A DNA stretch of 6,825 nt from JAVEVH01 sp034005145 (GTDB taxonomy: Bacteria; Patescibacteriota; Dojkabacteria; SC72): NCBI GenBank assembly GCA_034005145.1, contig JAVEVH010000038.1:1-6825 (forward strand), read 5' to 3'. Below the pieces are notes generated by a model that saw only the letters and a list, made by a program, of their open reading frames with translations, was not told the origin of the DNA and ran no database searches. Positions 1 to 5,213 of the stretch are shown piece after piece; the stretch's first letter is position 1; the number at the start of each line of letters is the position of its first letter. A program made the position numbers and the translations under genes.

Positions 1-176
1 GCTAAACCATTAGCCTCACCATCTCCATGGTATGGATCTTGACCAAGTATTACGACTTTTACATCCTCTATGGGTGTTAAATCTAAAGCTCTAAAAAGAG
101 ACTCTTTAGGGGGATATACATTTTTTGATTTGTAAATATCGTCTAAATCAATATTACTCAGTATCCTTTGTATCAT
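1..176 (-). CDS. ung: Uracil-DNA glycosylase, N-terminal part (gene runs off the left edge)
   Basis: The first 58 codons of a family-1 uracil-DNA glycosylase, which removes uracil from DNA to start base-excision repair. The translation shows VYPPKESLFRALDL at about residues 20-33, then DVKVVILGQDPYHGDGEANG at about 39-58. GQDPYH is the catalytic water-activating motif, its Asp being the general base (D64 in E. coli Ung), and the YPP segment belongs to the family's DNA-backbone contacts. I chose ATG 176-174 because an in-frame TAA lies 21 nt upstream of it and an AGGGA (184-188) sits 7 nt before it; GTG codons at 179 and 182 are alternatives. The N-terminus is shorter before YPP than in E. coli Ung. 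The start lies inside the last codons of the upstream acidic small gene (23-bp overlap), so the two are probably co-transcribed and translationally coupled. The C-terminal part, including the HPSP-type motif, is outside the window. Confidence 0.93.
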   Translation of the reverse strand, partial: MIQRILSNIDLDDIYKSKNVYPPKESLFRALDLTPIEDVKVVILGQDPYHGDGEANGL

Positions 177-399
177 CACCACTTCCCTGAAGTATTACAT
201 TACCGTATTCATCATATCTTGTACCATCTACACCAATATACTCTTTCCTTCCACCGACCTCTTCCTCAATGAAATTCTGTTTAGGGAATTCTGCTTTCTC
301 TTGTGGCTCCTGAGGCACATCTATCTGTACATCTGTAACTACTCCTCCTAAATCTTCTGCATGTTCTACTAATCCTTTCTCTCCATTAAACTCTGTCAT
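154..399 (-). CDS. Small acidic hypothetical protein (81 aa) overlapping ung
   Basis: I do not recognise a family. The 81-residue protein is strongly acidic: about 21 Asp/Glu against 7 Lys/Arg. It has an EEE run near residues 45-47 and a C-terminal half containing GRKEYIGVDGTRYDEYGNV. There is no signal peptide, membrane segment or cysteine. It reads as a real gene because its composition is coherent, it fills the space between the ung start and the ileS leader, and it overlaps ung by 23 bp in another frame, as operon partners often do. No Shine-Dalgarno is visible before ATG 399; a possible promoter (TTGGTA, 18-bp spacer, TAATAT) lies at 416-445. Its size, charge and position next to ung recall acidic DNA-mimic proteins that bind Ung, such as the 84-residue phage protein Ugi. 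I see no alignable similarity to Ugi, so that is only a hypothesis. A chance open frame is possible but less likely. Confidence 0.6.
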   Translation of the reverse strand: MTEFNGEKGLVEHAEDLGGVVTDVQIDVPQEPQEKAEFPKQNFIEEEVGGRKEYIGVDGTRYDEYGNVILQGSGDDTKDTE

Positions 400-415
400 A
401 TTAAGTATGTTTTTA

Positions 416-445
416 ATATTAGATATATATACCTAAGTATACCAA
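416..445 (-). promoter_or_regulatory. Possible promoter for the acidic gene-ung operon
   Basis: Reading the minus strand, TTGGTA (445-440, four of six matches to TTGACA) is followed by an 18-bp spacer and TAATAT (421-416, four of six to TATAAT). This would start transcription about 10 nt before ATG 399. The -35 overlaps a run of TATACC/TATACA repeats and lies just upstream of the divergent T-box promoter. AT-rich DNA gives such matches by chance, so confidence is low. Confidence 0.3.
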
Positions 446-449
446 AATA

Positions 450-478
450 TATACATTAGAAGTAAGGGTTGGTATAAT
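450..478 (+). promoter_or_regulatory. Sigma70-type promoter of the T-box leader and ileS
   Basis: TATACA at 450-455 (four of six to TTGACA), a 17-bp spacer, and a perfect TATAAT at 473-478. The TG at 470-471 makes an extended -10 (TGnTATAAT). Transcription would start near 485, only about 10 nt before Stem I of the T-box, which fits a leader that begins with its regulatory fold. This is the best promoter match in the window. Confidence 0.75.
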
Positions 479-621
479 AGCTCTAACACAAAGACCCAGA
501 TATCACTGGTGAGTGGTGGAAAGAAAATCGTAAGATGAGTAGACTCCAACGAGTAGCTTTCGTAAAGAGCTAAAACCATGATAGTGGTTAATAAGGTAGT
601 TACAGTAATGTAATTATAAAT

Positions 622-650
622 AAGGGTGGTAACACGAATATTCGTCCCTT
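622..650 (+). promoter_or_regulatory. T-box antiterminator with tRNA acceptor-end bulge
   Basis: Helix 622-626/646-650 (AAGGG with CCCTT), a seven-base bulge TGGTAAC (627-633), then helix 634-637/642-645 with a four-base loop. The bulge differs from the usual UGGNACC by an A in place of the first C of the ACC end. In the lower helix the usual G-C pair is replaced by A634-T645, a compensated change that supports real pairing. CCCTT is shared with the terminator, so the two folds exclude each other. Confidence 0.88.
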
Positions 651-697
651 TGTAAGAAATGATATTAATAGGTATCATATCTTACAAGGGGATTTTT
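646..697 (+). terminator. Intrinsic terminator of the ileS T-box
   Basis: Twelve consecutive pairs join 646-657 to 680-691 (CCCTTTGTAAGA with TCTTACAAGGGG, one G-U pair). After a single A-A mismatch, six more pairs follow (659-664 with 673-678). The loop is 665-672 and the stem is followed by TTTTT at 693-697. This is a very stable stem for such AT-rich DNA. It competes with the antiterminator for 646-650, so the switch acts on transcription; the ileS start at 724 lies outside the hairpin. Confidence 0.92.
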
Positions 698-723
698 GTT
701 TAATATATATTTACACTTACAAT

Positions 724-3603
724 ATGAAAGATATACAGATATCTAAAAACCAATATATACCTACATTCTCTAAAACAGAGGAAGAGATACTTAAATATTG
801 GAAAGAGAAAGGTATATTAGAAAAAAGTATAGAACAGAGATCTAAAGAAAAATCATTTACCTTCTATGATGGACCAATTACTTCTAACAACAAACCACAC
901 TACGGTCATGCACTTACAATGGTAATTAAGGATGTAGTACCTAGATACAAAACTATGAAAGGATATCGTGTAGACAGAAGTTTAGGATGGGATTGTCAGG
1001 GTATACCAGTAGAGTATGAAGTAGAAAAGGAGTTAGGTTTTGAACAGAAGGAAGATATTGAGAAGTTTGGTATAGAGAAATTTAATGAGTTATGTAGGGC
1101 ATCTGTTAAAAAATATAAAGGGGAGATATTTGCACTAACTGAGAGAATGGGTAGATGGGTTAACAGTGATGAGGAGTATGCAACTATGGATCCTTGGTAT
1201 ATTGAGAGTGTATGGTGGTCATTAAAAGAGCTTTACAAAAAAGATTTACTGTATGAGGGTTACAAAGTAGTACCTTACTCTACAAGAGCAGGTACAACAC
1301 TTTCCAACTCAGAAGTAGCTCTAGGAGGTTATACCTCTATAGTGGATCCTGCTGTTGTTGTTAAGCTTAAGCTTAAAGATGAGGATACATATCTTTTAAT
1401 ATGGACTACTACTCCTTGGACATTACCAGGCAACTTACTTGTTGCTGTTGGAAAAGATTTTGAGTATGTAGAAATAGAATACAAGAATGAAAAATATATT
1501 GTAGCTAAAGAGTTAGTAGAAAATATATTTAAGCAAGATTACAAAGTTGGAAAATCATACAAAGGAAGTGAATTAATTGGAAAAGAGTATGAACCACTCT
1601 ATCCCTACTATGCTGATAAAAGGTCGGAGGGAGCTTTTAAGGTAGTACATGGAAACCATGTTACCTTTGAAGATGGTACTGGTTTAGTACATCAAGCACC
1701 ATATGGTGAAGAAGATTTCATTTTAATGACAGATATGGGGATAGGGATGTTTGATTACCTTGATGATCAAGGGAATATGAAAGAGGAGATAGAGCAGTTT
1801 AAGGGAATGTTTTACAAAAAAGCTAATAAATATATTATGCAAGACCTTGAGCAAAGGAACTTACTCTTCTCTCACTACGACTATGAACATCAAATGCCTA
1901 TGTGTTGGAGAACTAATACCCCTCTCATATACAAACCTATTAAGAGTTGGTATGTAAAAGTTACAGCTATTAGAGATATGTTAGTTAAAGAAAACAAGGA
2001 TATTAATTGGGTACCTAAACATGTAAAAGAGGGTAGGTTTGGTAATTGGTTAGAGGAGGCAAGAGATTGGGCATTAAGTAGGAATAGGTATTGGGGAACA
2101 CCACTACCTGTATGGGTTTGTGATAAGTGTGGGATGAAAGATGTCATGGGTTCGTTAGCTGAAGTAAAAGAAAAAAGTGGAGTAGAACTAAAAGATCCAC
2201 ATAAGCCATTTGTAGATGAGATAAAGTATGCATGTGAATGTGGAGGTCAGATGAGTAGAGTAAATGATGTAATAGATGTTTGGTATGATTCTGGCTCTAT
2301 GCCTTTTGCAAGGTTACACTACCCGTTTGAAAATAAAGAGAAGTTTGAAAGTAAATATCCAGGTGAATTTATAGCAGAGGGAGTAGATCAAACAAGAGGT
2401 TGGTTTTACACATTACATGTGTTAGGTGTAGCTCTCTTTGGTAAAAAATCATTTGAGAATGTAATTGTAAATGGTATGGCACTTGCTCCAGATGGTACTA
2501 AAATGTCTAAAAGTAAGCGTAACTATACTGAAGTAAACACCGTATTAGACCAAATGGGTGCAGATGCACTAAGGTTGTACTTCTTAAGCTCTCCAATTGT
2601 AAATGGAGAAGAGGTAATATTTAGTGAGAAGTTTTTAAAAGAAATTACTGGTACAGTACTACTACCATATTGGAATAGTGTTAAATATTTCCTTAATTAC
2701 AAAGAGCAGTATGATTGGAAATATACACCAAACTATAAACCCGGAAATGTTATGGATAGGTGGATAGTATCTATGTTAAACAGGACTGTCAAAGATGTAA
2801 CTAAGAGTATGGATGAGTACAAGCTTCAAAAGGCTACTAAATCAATATTTGAATTAATTGATGTACTCTCTAAATGGTATATACGAAGGAGTAGGGATAG
2901 ATTTGTAAGTGGAGATATACAAGCTTTAGATACATTACACTATGTACTATTAGAGATAAGTAAAATGTTAGCACCATTTGCTCCTTTCATATCAGAATCA
3001 GCATATCTTACTCTAGTTGAAGATGGTAAAGAGTCTGTACATTTAGAAGATTACCCAATACTTAGTAGTGAATATCTTGACGAGAAACTAATAGAGGATA
3101 TGGAGGTAACTAGGAATATCTGTTCAATGGGTCTTAATATTAGAGATGAGAATAGGTTGAAAGTAAGACAACCACTTTCTAAAGTATATGTCCCTATATC
3201 TAACAAAGAGATGTTAGATATTGTAAAAGGGGAATTAAATGTAAAAGAGGTTGAGTACAGTAAAGAGGAAGTTAAGGGTGATGATATTAAAACTCAAAGT
3301 ACAGGTAATATATTTGTATCACTCAATATTCATATATCTGAAGAGTTAAAAGAGGAAGGATTTCTAAATGAAATATTAAGAGGATTACAAGTAGCTAGAA
3401 AAGAGGGAGGTTGTGAAGTAGGAGAGAGAGTATCTATTAACTACTCTACTTCAAGTAAGGTAGTAGAGGATATATTAGAAAAATATACAGATGATATTAA
3501 GAAAGGGATATTACTTAATGAGATTAATAAAGTAGATAGCTTAGAAAGTAATACAAAAGTAAAAGTAGGAGAAGAAGAGATATTAATAGAGATACTTAAG
3601 TAA
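724..3603 (+). CDS. ileS: Isoleucyl-tRNA synthetase, type 2 (eukaryotic-like)
   Basis: Cytoplasmic class I synthetase charging tRNA-Ile with isoleucine. Visible in order: HIGH-type motif PHYGH at 58-62, followed by IKDVVPRYKTMKG and GWDCQGIPVEYEVEKELG; CP1 editing domain with WTTTPWTLPGN at 227-237 and GTGLVHQAPYGEEDF at 318-332, whose D331 matches the editing-site Asp; zinc-ligand pairs C466/C469 and C504/C506; VIDVWYDSGS; KMSKS at 593-597; helical anticodon-binding domain from about residue 675 (MDRWIVSMLNR, KWYIRRSRDRF); and a C-terminal region like the DUF5915 tail of type-2 enzymes (about 790-959). The C-terminal zinc finger of bacterial type-1 IleRS is absent. The 959-residue length, the HYGH form and the tail place it in the IleS2/eukaryotic-like group, whose members are typically insensitive to mupirocin. 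ATG 724 has no Shine-Dalgarno. Expression is governed by the T-box just upstream. The stop codon directly abuts that of the convergent CarD-like gene. Confidence 0.97.
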   Translation: MKDIQISKNQYIPTFSKTEEEILKYWKEKGILEKSIEQRSKEKSFTFYDGPITSNNKPHYGHALTMVIKDVVPRYKTMKGYRVDRSLGWDCQGIPVEYEVEKELGFEQKEDIEKFGIEKFNELCRASVKKYKGEIFALTERMGRWVNSDEEYATMDPWYIESVWWSLKELYKKDLLYEGYKVVPYSTRAGTTLSNSEVALGGYTSIVDPAVVVKLKLKDEDTYLLIWTTTPWTLPGNLLVAVGKDFEYVEIEYKNEKYIVAKELVENIFKQDYKVGKSYKGSELIGKEYEPLYPYYADKRSEGAFKVVHGNHVTFEDGTGLVHQAPYGEEDFILMTDMGIGMFDYLDDQGNMKEEIEQFKGMFYKKANKYIMQDLEQRNLLFSHYDYEHQMPMCWRTNTPLIYKPIKSWYVKVTAIRDMLVKENKDINWVPKHVKEGRFGNWLEEARDWALSRNRYWGTPLPVWVCDKCGMKDVMGSLAEVKEKSGVELKDPHKPFVDEIKYACECGGQMSRVNDVIDVWYDSGSMPFARLHYPFENKEKFESKYPGEFIAEGVDQTRGWFYTLHVLGVALFGKKSFENVIVNGMALAPDGTKMSKSKRNYTEVNTVLDQMGADALRLYFLSSPIVNGEEVIFSEKFLKEITGTVLLPYWNSVKYFLNYKEQYDWKYTPNYKPGNVMDRWIVSMLNRTVKDVTKSMDEYKLQKATKSIFELIDVLSKWYIRRSRDRFVSGDIQALDTLHYVLLEISKMLAPFAPFISESAYLTLVEDGKESVHLEDYPILSSEYLDEKLIEDMEVTRNICSMGLNIRDENRLKVRQPLSKVYVPISNKEMLDIVKGELNVKEVEYSKEEVKGDDIKTQSTGNIFVSLNIHISEELKEEGFLNEILRGLQVARKEGGCEVGERVSINYSTSSKVVEDILEKYTDDIKKGILLNEINKVDSLESNTKVKVGEEEILIEILK

Positions 3604-4131
3604 TTAGTAAGTAATCATCTTAGAAGTATCTATACCTGTAATCTTTTCAAAATTTTTAGCACCTGTATCTAATTTAATACCTGAAGATACTGCTAACTCA
3701 CCCACTATCTCACCAATTGCTCTAGAGAGTTCATTTTCTATTGACACTGGTATTAACCTACCATCTTTCTCTCTCTCTTTTTTAATATGATTACAGTACT
3801 GTATGGTTTCAATAGCGGACTCTATAGTAGCTTCGTTTTCTAACTTCTTAAAGATTTCCATCAACTTATTAAAATCCTGAGTCTTAGGATCTTTAGTAGA
3901 CTTCTTTTTAAGTACAGAGATTTTCTCTTTAATCTCCTTTTGTGAGAATACATCTCTAACATTAAGCATATCGATATTTTCAATAGGGGTAGATACTGTT
4001 AAAGAGGAATTAATAAATTCAAATTCAAAATACATCTTAATATCACCATTAAATTCAATTTCTTTCTTGTTTCTGATCCAACCTGCACCATGTGATGGGT
4101 AAAATACTTTTGATCCAACTTTGAAGTTCAT
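3604..4131 (-). CDS. CarD/CdnL-like RNA polymerase-binding transcription regulator
   Basis: The N-terminus MNFKVGSKVFYPSHGAGWI is the characteristic opening of the CarD/CdnL/TRCF RNAP-interacting domain, a small Tudor-like fold (about residues 1-60) that binds the RNA polymerase beta lobe. The rest (about 62-175) is predicted mainly helical with many Lys/Glu, matching the CarD C-terminal DNA-contacting domain, which stabilises the open promoter complex, mostly at rRNA and housekeeping promoters. Length (175 residues) is normal. I prefer ATG 4131: the family begins at this point, and the extended -10 TGATATAAT (4162-4170) would start RNA near 4155, downstream of the other in-frame ATG at 4158 (which would add nine residues, MFKLPLYIN). 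The preferred start has no Shine-Dalgarno. The gene converges on ileS with no intervening base and diverges from yvcK. I assign the family, not a specific orthologue. Confidence 0.87.
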   Translation of the reverse strand: MNFKVGSKVFYPSHGAGWIRNKKEIEFNGDIKMYFEFEFINSSLTVSTPIENIDMLNVRDVFSQKEIKEKISVLKKKSTKDPKTQDFNKLMEIFKKLENEATIESAIETIQYCNHIKKEREKDGRLIPVSIENELSRAIGEIVGELAVSSGIKLDTGAKNFEKITGIDTSKMITY

Positions 4132-4161
4132 ATTTATGTATAATGGTAATTTAAACATTTA

Positions 4162-4170
4162 ATTATATCA
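4162..4170 (-). promoter_or_regulatory. Extended -10 promoter for the CarD-like gene
   Basis: On the minus strand the bases read TGATATAAT, a perfect extended -10 (TGnTATAAT). A weak -35 (TTATGA, 18 bp upstream) may be present, but extended -10 promoters can do without one. It forms part of one arm of the inverted repeat in the carD-yvcK spacer. RNA would start around 4155. Confidence 0.6.
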
Positions 4171-4182
4171 TTTTTTGATATA
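4164..4182. repeat. Inverted repeat joining two divergent promoters
   Basis: TATATCA (4164-4170), five T, then TGATATA (4176-4182): a perfect 7-bp inverted repeat. Each arm reads outward as the beginning of an extended -10, for the CarD-like gene on the minus strand and yvcK on the plus strand. It could simply be two similar promoters back to back, or a site bound by a dimeric protein. Confidence 0.7.
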
Positions 4183-4186
4183 CAAT
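4176..4186 (+). promoter_or_regulatory. -10 region of yvcK, possibly giving a leaderless mRNA
   Basis: TGATATACAAT includes TACAAT (4181-4186, five of six to TATAAT) and, alternatively, an extended TGATATACA. TACAAT ends 7 nt before the ATG of yvcK, so RNA starting at the usual distance would begin at or within a few bases of the start codon. No Shine-Dalgarno is present. No convincing -35 was found. Confidence 0.45.
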
Positions 4187-4193
4187 CATAACC

Positions 4194-5213
4194 ATGAAGA
4201 TAACGGTAATAGGGGGAGGAACAGGTACATCTACAGTATTAGAAGGATTGAAAGAAAGAAGAGACCTTCAATTAAGCGTTATTGTAGGAATGATGGATGA
4301 TGGAGGGAGTAATGCAGTAGTAAGAGATGAGTTTGGTTTACTACCACTAAGTGATTTAAGGAAATCAATAATAGCGCTAGCAGAGGATAATGAGGGTAAT
4401 ATACTAAGAAATTTGTTTACATACAGGTTTTCTCAAGGAGATGGTTTAAAGGGTCATACAATGGGAAATCTTTTAATGATTGCTATGACGGAAGTTACTG
4501 GAAATGAAGTAGAAGCTATAGAGATGTTTAGATATCTCTTTAATGTAAGGGGTAATATATATCCAGTAACATTGGATAAAGTAAAGTTGGTAGCAGAGTA
4601 TAGTAATGGTACTAAGGTAGTAGGAGAACATCTAATAGATGAGCCTAAAGAGGATAGGAAGGTAGAGAAGTTTTACTTTGAAGGAAAAGCAAAAGCATAT
4701 AAAGGGGCAGTAGAAAGTATATTAGATTCTGATTTCATTGTAGTAGGTCCAGGAGATCTATACACAACTACACTTGCTAATATAATAGTGGAGGGTATAC
4801 CAGAGGCTTTACAAAAAACAAAGGCTAAACTCATCTTCGTACCAAACCTAATGTCTAAGATTGGTCAAACCAGAGGGTTTACTCAAAGGAGTATGTTAGA
4901 GCTTGTAGAAGGATATATTGGTAGAACATTCGATTATGTATTACTTAATAATGGTAAGATTCCTATCTCTGCATACAAAAGATATCTTAAGGATGGTGAA
5001 CATATCTTTATGGATGATTTAGAATCTAGTAGTAAGCGTATCGTAATTAAAGAGGACTTAGTTGCTAATTCTGTATTAAAAAAAGATAAGGGGGATAAGT
5101 TAGTAAGGAGTTTAGTAAGACATGATAGTCAGAAATTAGGTAATCAACTGTATAAAATATTTAGAAAAGGTTGGAGATCAACTCTATTCTCTTTTCTTTC
5201 CCTGTATCGTTAA
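4194..5213 (+). CDS. yvcK: YvcK/GlmR family UDP-sugar-binding regulator (CofD-like)
   Basis: Cytoplasmic protein of the CofD-like/YvcK family. In Bacillus subtilis YvcK (GlmR) binds UDP-GlcNAc and stimulates GlmS, controlling carbon flow into peptidoglycan precursors; it was first called gluconeogenesis factor. Seen here: ITVIGGGTGTS at 3-13 (Rossmann-like nucleotide loop), MMDDGGS at 33-39, LPLSDLRKSIIALAE at 50-64, GHTMGNLL at 87-94, VVGPGDLYTT at 183-192 and VPNLMSKIGQTRGFT at 216-230. Variations from the usual motifs are SD for GD in the DLRK block and GDLYTT for GSLYTS. The family core ends near RHDSQKLG (309-316), leaving a basic, hydrophobic tail of about 20 residues ending FSFLSLYR. 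The last nine codons overlap the convergent methyltransferase gene. ATG 4194 is required for the complete first beta strand. There is no Shine-Dalgarno. Role here is inferred from the family; the adjacent envelope genes are compatible with it. Confidence 0.93.
   Translation: MKITVIGGGTGTSTVLEGLKERRDLQLSVIVGMMDDGGSNAVVRDEFGLLPLSDLRKSIIALAEDNEGNILRNLFTYRFSQGDGLKGHTMGNLLMIAMTEVTGNEVEAIEMFRYLFNVRGNIYPVTLDKVKLVAEYSNGTKVVGEHLIDEPKEDRKVEKFYFEGKAKAYKGAVESILDSDFIVVGPGDLYTTTLANIIVEGIPEALQKTKAKLIFVPNLMSKIGQTRGFTQRSMLELVEGYIGRTFDYVLLNNGKIPISAYKRYLKDGEHIFMDDLESSSKRIVIKEDLVANSVLKKDKGDKLVRSLVRHDSQKLGNQLYKIFRKGWRSTLFSFLSLYR

Larger units (their letters stand above)
485..698 (+). promoter_or_regulatory. T-box riboswitch (Ile, ultrashort Stem I type) controlling ileS
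   Basis: Senses uncharged tRNA-Ile and lets transcription continue into ileS. The T-box sequence AGGGTGGTAACACG is at 623-636 (consensus AGGGUGGNACCGCG). AAGGG (622-626) pairs with CCCTT (646-650), and ACGA (634-637) with TCGT (642-645), forming the antiterminator. Its bulge starts UGGU (627-630), complementary to tRNA 3' ACCA; tRNA-Ile has discriminator A. Upstream, CCAG (496-499) pairs with CTGG (506-509) around loop ATATCA; ATC at 502-504 followed by A505 is the probable specifier. Stem II: TGGA (517-520) with TCCA (545-548), an internal loop with AGAAA and GAGTA sequences (S-turn-like), and ATC-GTAA-GAT (527-536). Further stems: TAGC/GCTA (554-557/569-572), AACCA/TGGTT (574-578/585-589) and TTACA-GTAA-TGTAA (600-613). 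No room exists for the long Stem I with apical T-loops of classic T-boxes, so this resembles the actinobacterial ileS ultrashort class. The full stretch of about 320 bp without a gene is explained by this leader and its promoters. Confidence 0.93.

Noticed and set aside
433..678. Open reading frame of 81 codons on the minus strand across the ileS leader
   Set aside because: It is the complement of the T-box fold, whose paired sequence explains the region; its product has no gene-like features.
1890..2147. Antisense open frame of 85 codons inside ileS
   Set aside because: It lies fully within a conserved part of IleRS (before and at the zinc-binding region) and has no recognisable domain; a shadow frame.
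3590..3620. ACTTA/TAAGT inverted repeat at the ileS/carD-like junction as a terminator
   Set aside because: The stem is only five AT-rich pairs and no T-run follows on either strand.
5140..5183. Small GTTG/CAAC hairpin on the minus strand after the FkbM stop as terminator
   Set aside because: Four pairs only, followed by an interrupted T tract (CTTTTCT); not convincing.
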